A DNA stretch of 64,000 bases from Cryoendolithus antarcticus (lineage: Eukaryota > Ascomycota > Dothideomycetes > Cladosporiales > Cladosporiaceae). Position numbers and translations under genes: made by a program. Shown in pieces: positions 19,569 through 29,882 of this stretch (positions are counted from its first letter, which is position 1; each line of letters opens with the position of its first letter). The notes under the pieces were generated by a model, which worked only from the letters and a program-made list of their open reading frames with translations, made no database searches and had not been told where the DNA came from. The DNA is taken from contig NAJO01000023.1 of the NCBI GenBank assembly GCA_002077065.1, forward strand, positions 682,001-746,000, written 5' to 3'.

Positions 19569-21382
19569 ATGCATACTATGAGCTCTGCAGCGTGGATGGC
19601 AGCGAACCTGGTTTACCGCCCTCTGGCGGCCAAGAGCTTCAGGCTGCTCCACGTCTCGTCTGGGGAGGGCAGCCAACCCATTTACGCCAGCTTGCGCCAT
19701 GCCGATCTGTCGGACGATCAACGCCCACGTTACGAGACCATTTCCTATGCATGGGGTGACCCAACACCCGTAGCTGAGATCTTGGTGAATGACCAACTTC
19801 TGCTGGTGCCCGCGAACACCGAAACGGTACTCAAGTGGGTTCGCCATGTTGACCGTGAACGGGTTCCTTGGATTGATGCGGTCTGTATCAATCAAGTTGA
19901 CATACATGAGCGCAGCGCACAGGTTGTGTGCATGGGAGGTATCTACTCTGGATCATCATGCAATTTAGTCTTCCTGGGCATGCTTGAAGAAGACATGACT
20001 TTCCGGGTCCTCGAAACCATTGATGACATTAACCAAGATGCAAGTTCGGATACAGATGATTTCAGGTCGCTGGGTGCCACACTGTCAAACAATGGCGCGT
20101 CATTGAAGTGGTCCGCGACTCCTTTTGCATTCAAAGTCGACAGAGATGCTGAGATAGCATTGTTAGAACTGCCCTTGCTAAGGTACGTCGAACTCCTGTT
20201 GACCGCATGGACGCTGATGCGTTGTTCAGACGCCTCTGGGTCCTGCAGGAGGTTGCACTGGCCCCTCGAAACGTAGCTTTGTTGGGGTCCATCGAGCTTG
20301 AGCTTTTAGACGTCCTGCGTGCCATCCGATGGGACCAGTATAAAGAGTGGAATATCAAGTTGTCACCAGCGGCTACCGCTGGGCGCAGTTGTGGGTCTCG
20401 CCTGTTCGAATTTGTCGACCGCGAGCACGGGTGGTATGCTGGATCGAGCGTAAATATCTCCGATCTTATCCAATGCGGCCACATTTTTGAGAAGACTCAA
20501 CTTAGAGACGGAGTGTATGCTACCGCGGGCTTATTATCTCGGGATCAAGTTTCCAACTTGCGGCCAGATTACACCAAGCCGTTGGCCGAGGTACTGGCGA
20601 TTGCAACACGTTCAGCTATCGAGGAGAGCCGGAACCTATGGCTCTTTCGCGATATAAACCATCGCGACGACGACCTTGATTCTGGCGGCATACCGTCCTG
20701 GGCTGTACGCGTCGACCGGGAGTGGGACGGCGGGGTTGACGGTGACGGTTTGCCTGGTGATCATGGTCGTTCCTATACTCCCGCTGGAGTCTATCCTATC
20801 GACAGGGAAGATGCAAATCTAACGATTCTGCACGTTCAGGGCATCATAGTCGGTAGTGTCGATGAAGTCACGCCGCCGCTAAGAAACGAGTTTGGACAAT
20901 TCTGCACATTCTGCATACTCTTGAAAGGCTTCTGCAAGGCAAAAGCAGGCTTGTGCGACGTATCCTTTCGTGCAGTTGCCGAAGCACTGATTGCTGGAGA
21001 CCGTCCCGACGGGACTCGAGCAGATAATCGCGACATTGACGCAGCACAAGAGTTTTTCACCTATCTCAGCGAACCCAGGGAGCCGGCGGAGAGCGCGCGC
21101 GCCGAGCACGAAGCAGCGGCATCATGTTATTTCGGCCACGCGAGCAATCGCTGTATGTTCCTCAACGAAGGTGGGAAACCCGGCTTAGGCCCTCGTGTCA
21201 TGCGCAAGGGGGATACTGTAGCGGCGCTACATGGAGCGCCGTTCCCAGTGGTCTTGCGCAGTGATTTGCAGGGGCGCCACCAACTCGTGGGCCCAGCGTA
21301 CCTCCAAGGCATTGTGCATTGTGAAGTCGAAGCCATATTCCACGCCATGCGCGATCGAGAGACCGTCTTTGAGCTGAGATGA
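19569..21382 (+). CDS. HET-domain (heterokaryon incompatibility-type) protein
   Basis: Two exons (19569-20182, 20230-21382) give 588 residues. The 47-nt intron (GTACGT...TTCAG) restores RLWVLQEVAL across the junction. HET motifs run in order: YETISYAWGDP, PWIDAVCINQVDIHERS, then RLWVLQEV. The C-terminal half resembles the divergent regions of tol/het-6-type proteins. HET domains trigger cell death or growth arrest after fusion of unlike strains, or in allorecognition-like defence. What this one recognises cannot be told. I chose the ATG at 19569 because the first family-like residues (YRPLAAKSFRLLHV) follow closely. A second HET gene lies near 60 kb. Confidence 0.9.
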
Positions 21383-21838
21383 CGGCCGACACGATACATG
21401 CACGTGGCCTATCCGCGTCCCAAAGGAAGGCTCGTCTTGTATCCTGCGTTCACAGTAACCTTCGCTTCTCCAGATGTCTGAAACGGTTCAAGTGCTGCTT
21501 TCGACTTGGCCGTAGTAGCGCGAGAAATCATCACCGCACTCGTGAGAGACGCTGTAGAGACCGGAGCGTTCAGTCCAATGCAAATCCGATCAGCGTCTCA
21601 CGGTCAAGCGATTGCACTGAGGCACGTTATAGAAGCAGCGCAGCGTTTCAGACTTCCGGAGAAGCGAAGGTACACAGCAGGTCGAGGGGCCTTTCGCACT
21701 ATCAATCACACAATGACCAAACACCCATGCGAGTCCAAGGTCGGTGGCCTGTCTGAGGTTTCGTAAATTGCTGCCGCCAAGGGACAAGCGTACGATAGAA
21801 AGTGCTTTTCGCTTGCATATATCTCGACATTGGGCGCT
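21383..21838. other. Convergent intergenic interval
   Basis: About 450 bases between the 3' ends of the HET gene and the minus-strand protoporphyrinogen oxidase gene. It should hold both terminators. I see no supported gene. Confidence 0.4.
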
Positions 21839-23745
21839 TCACGCACTGTCCGTCTCCTGGACCCTCCTCACAGGTTTCAGCCTCACATACTCGTCCCGCC
21901 CGATCTGCTCCAGACCTGTCCCATCCCTTCCATCCCGCAATCCCTTCACGACATCATACGCACTCCGCAAGCAGTCATTGACGCCCACACCCTGAATCCA
22001 GCTTCCTGCCACGCGGAGCCGGCCTTTGTAGCTTTTCCAAAGCTCGTTATGCGCCTTCATCAGTCGTGCCTCGTGGCCGACAGTGTACTGCGGGATACAG
22101 TCTTTCTGGAGGTTTACTTGGAAAGCTTCGGGCTCTTGCGTTATGTTCAGATGGCGTTTGAGGATCGATCTCGCCATAGCTAGCCCCTCCTTCTCGTCGG
22201 GGTAGGCGGGCCAGTCATTCCACCAGTGTCCTCCCAGCATAACAGTGAGCTTCGTTCCACGATTGGGCACCGTGTCTTGGACGACGGGTTTCTCAGGAAA
22301 GTTATACCACCCAAAGTCATTTACGTTGATCATCCGGCCAGCTTCTCGCTGAGCTCTCAAGACATCCATGTCGGCTGTATGCCACGTTGCGGAATCGGTG
22401 TCCATGAATGAGGGTGCGTATGCTGTATCGAAGACTACGCCAAGGGCGCGCTCAGGGTTCTGTTCGAAAGGTGTGGCGCGAGGGATCAAGTAGCCGAAAC
22501 CGGCAGGGTGGAGGTTTGGCTCGCGGAAATAGAGATTCACTGTCATGACTGTCACCGATGGTGTCTCTGGAGCGATGGTCGTTGTGGGCGGTGCAAGGGC
22601 GTTGAGATGATCGGGTGAAAGGCAGGAGACGATGTGGTCGAAGCGTTGAGCTTCAGCGTTGGTGAACGTCGTGATGTCGATGCCCGTTTTGTTCTCGGTC
22701 GGCGCGAGTGACTTGACAGGTGTAGAAGTCTTGAACTCCACGTTCTCGCTTGCCCACAGCTTCCTCGCCAACGCATCCGAGAGCATGCCCATACCATCTC
22801 GAAAAGTGAACACACTCGTGTCCTTCAACGTCGCCTTGAGCAGCGGATCCCAAGCAAATGCTTTCATCTCCGCCAGAAAGTCCCCTTCCCGCTTTGGCAT
22901 CTCCAGACCCTCGGTAGCGGACATCAGCATGCCCTTTATGATACTCGTCTGTGTCACTTCGTCCCGATATAGCTTCGGGAACAGACTCTTCGCGCTCAGC
23001 TGCTCCACGTCGCCAGCATAGATGCCATGTATGACTCCAGAGAGAATGCGATCGACCATCTCTCTACTCAGACGTCGGGAGAAGAAGCTGGCGATACTCT
23101 CATCCGTAATCTTAGCACTCCTGGGCTCTTTGAAGAACTCTTTCAATCCCGACCAGATAGCAGTCGCGAACACGGGCTCTGACATAAGGGTACGGAAGTT
23201 CTCCCAGACGCCGAAAGAAGGATGCGGCATGCGGACTAGTCGATCAGGGTAGTACAAGTAACGATTGATCGCAGCTGGCGAGCTGTTCTGGGTGAAGATC
23301 GCATCTTTGCCCAGGTCTAGCTCCTGGATCTACATACGACCAGTCAGCCCGTGTACTTTCTCGCAGTTCCTCAAGATAGCGACCATACCAGCCTCGCCGC
23401 CAACACTCCATTCTGCGCCGGCCGTAGAGTTCTCGGCCCTCCCTCGAACAAGATCGTCCCATCCTTGACCTCTACCCTCTTACTAGCCAACCATCCTCCG
23501 ATCCGATCCTTGGCCTCGAAGACGGTGACCTTCGCCCGCGGGATCTGTTGAGTAATAAAGTAGGCTGTGGCAAGGCCAGTGATGCCGCTGCCCAGGACGG
23601 CATAGCGAGGACTGTTATTAGTGGCTGCTTCGGAGGCGAGTCCTCGTGACCGTGTCGAGGGAATGAGGCATTGTACGGAAAGGGAGGAAGGGCCACGGAA
23701 CCGCAGCGATGATGCTGTGGCTAAGGCATTGGTGCGACGAAGCAT
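21839..23745 (-). CDS. HEM14: Protoporphyrinogen oxidase (haem biosynthesis)
   Basis: Two exons (23745-23389, 23329-21839) encode 615 residues. The 59-nt intron has a GTATGG donor and ...GTATGTAG acceptor, and the join gives AARLIQELDLGKD in frame. The enzyme oxidises protoporphyrinogen IX to protoporphyrin IX at the mitochondrial inner membrane. The N-terminus is Arg/Ser-rich and looks like a mitochondrial presequence. The FAD-binding fold follows: YAVLGSGITGLATAY from about residue 49, then VTVFEAKDRIGGW. ILSGVIHGIYAGDVEQLS is a family signature. A Gly-rich C-terminal FAD segment (RVAGSWIQGVGVNDC) completes the enzyme. Nothing appears broken. Confidence 0.95.
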
Positions 23746-24099
23746 CGCTGTGCATCGTGGGCGTTAGACATGGTTTACACAGAGGGGGGTGGGTTATGGA
23801 CTTTGATCGGGGGTGATCGGGCCGAGTGTAGGCTAAAGTGACTTCACGCGCAGAACACCATCGTGGACTGAGTTTGCTACCATACCAGTCGATTGACATC
23901 CGTACAGTCGCACTACATTCGAGTGGCAGTACGAGCTTGCCGTATCGATTGCGACATGGCTGTCGTAACTCACGTTCGTCAAGCTTTGACAGCTCGCCCG
24001 CTGAGCCTGTATTCGCACCTCGATGCCCAAGGTAAAGGGATGACTACAGCAGCTGCGTTGTTCGTCTCTCCTTCATGACACGTCCTTTGTGCAAGCACT
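23746..24099. promoter_or_regulatory. Divergent promoter between HEM14 and a hypothetical gene
   Basis: About 350 bases separate two ATGs on opposite strands, so the genes probably share this promoter region. No motif stands out. Confidence 0.45.
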
Positions 24100-25053
24100 A
24101 TGTTTCCCTTCCCAGCCCAGACCTTCCCATATCGCCAACGCCGCGACTTCGCTCGTGCTGCACAGTTGCAACAACTGAGCAGACAAAATAGCGCTCCTGC
24201 TGCCAATATTCTGAACAGCATGTATGGTCCTCCACCCGGAGCCTTTTGGCCCGCAGGACTCATGCGACCTTACAACGCGACAGCTCCAGTACTAGCCTCG
24301 CCCTTCGCCGCACCTTACACGACCCCAACTCCGTTCGATCCGTTAGCCCAGCTGTTTGATGATCGTCCAACCCCCGTCCGCTCATCAAGCGTCTCATCAG
24401 TCAGCTCATTCCGTCAACGTCGCCGCTCCCCGCCGCCTCAGACGCCCGTCACATCGTTCCGAGCGTACCGTCGCTCACCGCCTCGAAGATTCTCCAGGTC
24501 TACTTCGCATAACAACGCCTGGCCTCAAGCAGCTCGATCGCTCCACGACTCCCTTAAAGCTGCTGTAGACTATACCGCAACATTCGAAACCGTGTTCGAG
24601 GATGATGTGCGCCGCATATTGCTCTACTGCGATCCGGCATTGATTTCACATCTCTGGACCGCGATCATAGATTGGGATGGAGTGGTTCCTTCGGAACGGA
24701 AAGAGAATCCAGACGCGAGACCAAGACCCGACGGCGTTGTATTCCGGAAGTATGCACAGCGAATTCTCGAAGTCAAAGAGGACTTCGAAGCTGCTGGCTT
24801 CCCCAGCCTGCTAAGGAGAGTCGGCGATGGTGAGGCGAAGCTGGCGCCAGAAGATGTAAGGACGACGATGGAGAAACTGGGAGTCAGTTTAAGGGCGATC
24901 GAGAGCCTGTTGGTGGCTGTGAGACATGACAGGAGCAGGTTTGTGGCGCTTGTCAGGGAGCTGAGTAGTGCGCATGGATTGATCTCGGAGCTGAAAGAGC
25001 TGTGGGAGGCGAAGAAGGATAGCCTGAGATTTGACGAGAGGTTCAGGAGGTGA
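24100..25053 (+). CDS. Hypothetical protein, disordered N-terminus and helical C-terminus
   Basis: A single exon of 317 residues starting MFPFPAQTFPYRQRR. The first half is rich in Pro, Ser, Arg and Ala, with two SPP-type patches (RRRSPPPQTP, RRSPPRRFSR) that resemble phosphorylation-prone RS/SP regions. The second half, from about residue 145, is mostly charged helix without low complexity, with SHLWTAIIDWDGVVP in the middle. Its last 11 bases overlap the end of the minus-strand MOSC gene tail to tail. I do not recognise a family; codon use and length make it a likely real gene. Confidence 0.7.
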   Translation: MFPFPAQTFPYRQRRDFARAAQLQQLSRQNSAPAANILNSMYGPPPGAFWPAGLMRPYNATAPVLASPFAAPYTTPTPFDPLAQLFDDRPTPVRSSSVSSVSSFRQRRRSPPPQTPVTSFRAYRRSPPRRFSRSTSHNNAWPQAARSLHDSLKAAVDYTATFETVFEDDVRRILLYCDPALISHLWTAIIDWDGVVPSERKENPDARPRPDGVVFRKYAQRILEVKEDFEAAGFPSLLRRVGDGEAKLAPEDVRTTMEKLGVSLRAIESLLVAVRHDRSRFVALVRELSSAHGLISELKELWEAKKDSLRFDERFRR

Positions 25054-26197
25054 GCGCGTGGCAAGACGTGGTGGATGAGGCTAGGTGGTCGCGAGCCCTT
25101 TCCAGTCTGAGATAGGTTAGTGATGAACTCATGGAATCTATGGCATTGATCGCCCTACCAAATCTCGTATGCTCCTCGTTCCTCTTCGTAACCATAACTT
25201 CATCCCCCACCTTCACCGTCTTCCCCTCACTTCCCGCCTCCAAGAAGCTGTACCTTCCAAAGATCGGGCTATACTTCACCCCCTTATCAACCCGCCGATC
25301 ACTCTGCATCTTCGCCAGCAACTTCCCACTCTCATCCGTCGCTGGCTTCCCAGTCTCGTAGTCAATGTTCACACTCTTGCACCTGCCACAATTGTGAATG
25401 CACTCGATCTTCGCGCCTTCGGCACCGCCTATGGCAATCTCGCCCCAGTAGTCTTCTTCCCACGGCTTCTCGGCGTCGGAGACTATTATGTTGGGGCGGA
25501 ATTTCATGATATCTGCTTTCATGGGCTCAGGAAAGCGGCGGTGCAGATCTGACATTGAGGCTGAGGAGACGACAAGGTAGGGCGCGCAGTCTGCGAATGT
25601 GACTTTAGATTCTTCTGCGTTGTTCGTCACGGACGATAGGATTGAGGTCGCGGTGGAAGTGATGCTCGACAGCCAGCCTGTGCTGCCTCCGGATGCAGGT
25701 TGCTGCGTGGTGGCGTCCGCGTGTGTGGACGACATGAGCACAGGCCGAAGGTGCTCGCCTAGGTAGACGAGAATGACTTCGTACCCGAAGCAATCGGTGA
25801 ACCATTTGCAGTATTCCTCGGGCATCTGATATGCCTTGGTGGGACTCTTGTGCATCGTCACCTCAGTCACCTCCAGACCCTCGGTCGACGGCTCGAGAGG
25901 AATCTCCAGTGTCTTCTCCTCGCCTTCTCCAGGAGGCGGCTTGAAAACTACGGTTATCTTCCCATCTTTGGCATTGTAGTCGGAGGGCTGCTGGATCTTA
26001 GGAAAGAATCGAGAGCCTCTCGGATCGTGTGCAATGGCCATATTTCTGAGAGTCGGAGTGCCATCTTCGCCCTTCTTGACCTCGAGCAGCATGAATCGCC
26101 GATCGTAAGAAAAGCCATGTTTTGTTACTTCAGCCGAGTCTAGGGAATGGGCGCGCAGGCCCTTAATGGGGTAGGTGAGCAGCGCTTCGATCTTCAT
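25043..26197 (-). CDS. MOSC-domain molybdenum-cofactor protein (mARC-like)
   Basis: A 384-residue frame from the ATG at 26197 (MKIEALLTYPIKGLRAHSLD). A frame extension upstream lacks an ATG and family similarity. The N-terminal MOSC barrel is marked by YPIKGLRA and GFSYDRRFMLLEV. The C-terminal MOSC domain has PNIIVSDAEKPWEEDYWGEI and HNCGRCKSVNIDYETG, the latter with the Cys expected to bind the molybdenum cofactor. Family members reduce N-hydroxylated compounds or move sulfur; YcbX and mitochondrial mARC are relatives. A Ser/Thr-rich insertion sits in the middle. The end overlaps the plus-strand neighbour by 11 bases. The last 20 residues look atypical, so a small 3' intron is possible. Confidence 0.88.
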   Translation of the reverse strand: MKIEALLTYPIKGLRAHSLDSAEVTKHGFSYDRRFMLLEVKKGEDGTPTLRNMAIAHDPRGSRFFPKIQQPSDYNAKDGKITVVFKPPPGEGEEKTLEIPLEPSTEGLEVTEVTMHKSPTKAYQMPEEYCKWFTDCFGYEVILVYLGEHLRPVLMSSTHADATTQQPASGGSTGWLSSITSTATSILSSVTNNAEESKVTFADCAPYLVVSSASMSDLHRRFPEPMKADIMKFRPNIIVSDAEKPWEEDYWGEIAIGGAEGAKIECIHNCGRCKSVNIDYETGKPATDESGKLLAKMQSDRRVDKGVKYSPIFGRYSFLEAGSEGKTVKVGDEVMVTKRNEEHTRFGRAINAIDSMSSSLTYLRLERARDHLASSTTSCHALTS

Positions 26198-27229
26198 GTT
26201 GAGCGTGAGTATGCCGTGCAGCTCTGATAACGTACGCGATTTTCCCAACACGATATGGAAACTTGTGAAAGGAAACGGAATCGTCACAGGGCGTGAGACC
26301 TACATGTACTTCCCAATGACCGTCTTGCGGGGCTTACATCCGACAAATGGAGGGGTTCGGCCAGGCGCTTGTCAAGCTTCGTCGAGGGACGTCTTCAGTC
26401 AGCACTATCCATCGCGATTCAAATGTCGTGGCCCTCTATCTGTACCTGCGCGTCCGCGGTAAGTCCTGCAGACGCGACTGGTGCTCTTTGACATGGTGCC
26501 CGAGTCTGGTCCAGGAATGCCATTCGCGATGTACTTTCTTGCATCGTGCTCGCTTGGCCATCCCAAGACCTGAGCCAGGTACAGAAACATAGCCGGCCCT
26601 CCATAGTTTCTTTTATGGTCCACATGCATGACAGGACCAGTGTCGCGTCGTTGTCGTGGTGCGAGTATGCATGCTGTTTCGAAGATGACCTTGGCGGACA
26701 AGGTTGCCTGCTGCACAGCCACCACAACGTCAGCCCCGTCGTTCCTCCCCCACCACGCGATCGTGCCTGCCAAACGGACATGTTCGTAAGTGAAGTGAGA
26801 TTCGCATCGGGATAGCCGGCTTGCAGATATCACAGGTTTGTCGGCGCTACGACATCGTTGGATCACAGGACACCATATCATAGAAGGCGCGCCTAGAAGT
26901 GAGCACAGGCGAGACATCATCCACCACTGCTACGCTATACATCATCCGCCTTGGTCACTGGGCTGCCTCCAAGGCGAACGAAACTGCAGCCGCCTAACCT
27001 TTGACAGCGCGCGCAAACTTCCAGCTACACATCCAACTAGAAGAGCATTCGCGGTCCACCTCTCTGCCACAATATCATCGAGTTACTCCTTGCGCAAATC
27101 CTCTCGGCATTTGGCGATCACTAGCGCTTGGAGGTTATCCTACTACTCTGGCTGCTGAGCGGAAAACTCTGCTGAGCACGACACCTTGCTCGCGGCCTTC
27201 GCGCCGAACGTAGGAAACTCTCTTTCAAT
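26198..27229. other. About 1 kb divergent intergenic region
   Basis: It lies between the ATGs of the MOSC gene (minus) and the patatin-like gene (plus), so it should hold both promoters. A 171-codon minus-strand open frame (26405-26920) is present, but its composition is Arg/Ser/Cys-heavy and I see no motif. No repeat is seen. Confidence 0.35.
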
Positions 27230-29125
27230 ATGGACGACCCCAGCAGACTGCGCAGGAAGGACACCACCAAAGGCCCGCCACTGCGTATACTCTCCCTCGA
27301 TGGCGGCGGCGTGCGCGGCTACTCGATGTTCATCATCCTGCAGGAACTCATGCACCGCATGTTCGTTGAGATCGAAGGTCGCGCGCCTAAGCGCAATGAG
27401 ATCCCCCGACCGGCAGACTACTTTGATCTCATTGTTGGCACGGGCACTGGAGGTTTGATTGCAATCATGCTGGGTAGACTACGCTTAGACATCGATACAT
27501 GCAAGGATGTGTATGTGCGCATGACAAGGCGGGTGTTTGAAAGCGACAAGACTATAGGAGGGATTCCTTACAAAAGCACGCTGTTCAAGGCGAGCAAGCT
27601 CGAGGAGGCAATCAGAGACTGTGTCAGAGAGCATACGATCTATGAGGATGAGGGGAATGACACCTTGGCGAATGCGACGCCGATGCAACCGGACACACCT
27701 ACGAGTGCATTCGGCGCAAGCAGTACAGGAATACCCTCAAGATCTCTCAGCCAGAGCAGCCGGTACAGCCAGGTGGGCATGAGTCCTGTCGTGCCTACAC
27801 GACATTTCGGCGCTGCGAGATGGGGCAACCCGAATGCACTACTGTATGATACTCGGGAGAACAGGACGAAGACTGCGGTGGCGTCACAGCTGAAAGGCAC
27901 GAGAGCTGCTGGACCGCCGATACTGTTGCGATCGTATGACTCGCGGAAAGAGCCAGCACCGGATGTGAATTGCACCATCTGGCAGGCTGGACGCGCGACA
28001 TCTGCGATCGGGCTGGCGTTCAAACCGATTCAGATCGGGCAGTCAGTGTACCACGATGATGGATCAGGCAAGTTCAATCCTGCGCCATTTGCATTGGATG
28101 AGGCCGTCATCAATGAGTGGCCTGGTCGAGACGTGGGTGTCTTCGTGAGCATAGGCACAGGCAAGCGACCTGCAAACAACCAAGCGCAACAGCATGAGTG
28201 GTTCGAAAGCTTCATTGGCGGCTCGATGGGCGAGTTCGCGGAAGCGCGAAGGCGACTAGCGCAGAAGATCGAGGGGTGCGAGGAAACGCACGGTTACATG
28301 GTCCGGGAACATCTGACTAGAAGACAAGTCAACCCAGAGAACTACATCCGGCTGAACGTCGAAGTCGGTGTCGGCGAGTTCGGTATGAACGAGTGGAATC
28401 GATTGAGCGATATCAGTATGAGCACGCGAACGTATCTTGGAAGACCAGAAGTGCAATCAATGGTTTACAACGCTTCCATGCGACTGGCGAAGATCCACTT
28501 CGCAAAGGTTCGCCAAGAACGCGCTGAAGTGCGACGGAATCTTGACGGTCCAGGATCCCTCACATCTACGCGCCACAGCTGGCAGAACTCATGGGATCGA
28601 CCGCAATCATCTGGGCCACCAGTGCCTCCACCTGCGAATCCCATGGCGATTGAGCTGCCAGGCAGCGAACCCTACACTTCACCCACAGGCGGCCGAGGAC
28701 CAGGTCAGCCCTACGAACACAGACCCAGCATCGCAGACCAGAAGTACAGCATTATTTCCAGCGACGAGTACCCCGAAGCCGTCACCACGCCCATGCAATC
28801 CCAGCGTAATACCTCATCACCTCACAATCCCGCATCGCCCTACACATCACCCACCTACGCCCCAGTACGCCCTTCGATCGGTCAAGAGCCTTCCCCTCGG
28901 ACGAGTGGCGAGCATCGAGGCGAGTACTGGCGCGCCGAGCCTCCACCACTACCGCCTAAGACGCCTCTGCAGGAGATTGGTCCGGGGCAGGGATATGGGC
29001 AGCATGGTCCGCGGACATTCGTTGGCATGGATCTTGGGTCGCTAAGGCAGGCGCTGCCGTATCCGGATACCGAAGGGCCGCCACCGGTTGTGAATATGAG
29101 GAGTAAGCCGACTGTGTCGAGATGA
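27230..29125 (+). CDS. Patatin-like phospholipase family protein lacking the catalytic serine
   Basis: A 631-residue single-exon protein with an ATG in good context. The patatin fold is plain. The oxyanion-hole motif LDGGGVRGYS is near residue 25. GTGTGGLIAIMLGRLRL follows at about 71, then FKASKLEEAI, IWQAGRATSAIGLAFKPI, a DGS motif (YHDDGSGKFNPAPFALDEA) and GVFVSIGTGKRP. In active patatins the second motif is GTSTGG, with Ser as nucleophile; here the codon reads Gly, while the DG of the dyad is kept. It may therefore be a pseudoenzyme or use another residue. The C-terminal 200 residues are Pro/Ser-rich and disordered. Typical active members release fatty acids from lipids. Confidence 0.9.
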   Translation: MDDPSRLRRKDTTKGPPLRILSLDGGGVRGYSMFIILQELMHRMFVEIEGRAPKRNEIPRPADYFDLIVGTGTGGLIAIMLGRLRLDIDTCKDVYVRMTRRVFESDKTIGGIPYKSTLFKASKLEEAIRDCVREHTIYEDEGNDTLANATPMQPDTPTSAFGASSTGIPSRSLSQSSRYSQVGMSPVVPTRHFGAARWGNPNALLYDTRENRTKTAVASQLKGTRAAGPPILLRSYDSRKEPAPDVNCTIWQAGRATSAIGLAFKPIQIGQSVYHDDGSGKFNPAPFALDEAVINEWPGRDVGVFVSIGTGKRPANNQAQQHEWFESFIGGSMGEFAEARRRLAQKIEGCEETHGYMVREHLTRRQVNPENYIRLNVEVGVGEFGMNEWNRLSDISMSTRTYLGRPEVQSMVYNASMRLAKIHFAKVRQERAEVRRNLDGPGSLTSTRHSWQNSWDRPQSSGPPVPPPANPMAIELPGSEPYTSPTGGRGPGQPYEHRPSIADQKYSIISSDEYPEAVTTPMQSQRNTSSPHNPASPYTSPTYAPVRPSIGQEPSPRTSGEHRGEYWRAEPPPLPPKTPLQEIGPGQGYGQHGPRTFVGMDLGSLRQALPYPDTEGPPPVVNMRSKPTVSR

Positions 29126-29440
29126 GGGTGTAAGTGAAGGTTGGAGATGAGAAGTGGGTGTAGGTAATGTTATCCATGAATGATGTCTTCACGTGCTGTC
29201 ACATGCGCGGCGGACTTCATTGCACTTCACTTCGGTCTCTGCATCCGCTACACTTTCGGCTTTCGCTCACTTCACTATAATGGCACGTGCAATCTGCTCA
29301 AGACTGATCAAGCTCAGTGTAAGGTGCATCTACTACACTAATTCTTCAAGCCTGTGACTTGAACATCCTACAGCCCCTCCGACGACATACAGCAAGCTGA
29401 GTGACATACAGCGACCTCGACAAGATAAACAACCTTCGTC
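29126..29440. other. Intergenic region
   Basis: About 315 bases between the patatin-like gene and a small frame. A TATA-like ACTATAAT lies near 29273. I see nothing else. Confidence 0.35.
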
Positions 29441-29662
29441 ATGGACCATGCACAGCTCGTGGGGTACGCCGAGAAGCGCATCGAGGACTGTGATGACACT
29501 GGAACTCCCGTAGCAAAGGACAAGGCACATGAAGAGTACCTTCGCGAACACGTTAGGCCTGGTCGTTCTAGCAGGAGCATCTTCCAGGAGGCGATGAATG
29601 TTGGTACACTGAGGCACGATACTCTGCCACCGTATGGCAGGAGAGGCAAGCAGGAGTACTAG
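29441..29662 (+). CDS. Small acidic/basic hypothetical protein (73 residues)
   Basis: An ATG-started frame (MDHAQLVGYAEKRIEDC) with balanced charged residues (PVAKDKAHEEYLREHVRPGR) and a basic end (PPYGRRGKQEY). The composition is protein-like and the frame is not antisense to another gene. There is no domain, signal peptide or membrane segment. It could be a complete small gene or one exon of a larger one. The next gene lies on the minus strand and ends 220 bases downstream. Confidence 0.4.
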   Translation: MDHAQLVGYAEKRIEDCDDTGTPVAKDKAHEEYLREHVRPGRSSRSIFQEAMNVGTLRHDTLPPYGRRGKQEY

Positions 29663-29882
29663 TACAGACGATCAGATCGCTTTGAGGATCGCGAAGAGTT
29701 TCGGGAGTTGAAGATCTGTGAGCATGGCGTCGGGTGACTTTGCGTGTCACGAACTGATCAACGAAGGAGCGACTGAGAGAAGCAGACTGACGTGGCGAGG
29801 CTGCAGCGGAGAGGTGCCTGTGTGGCTTCGGCATAGCCAATCACTACGCGGTGTCGATACGATGTCCTGCAGATAGAAGACT

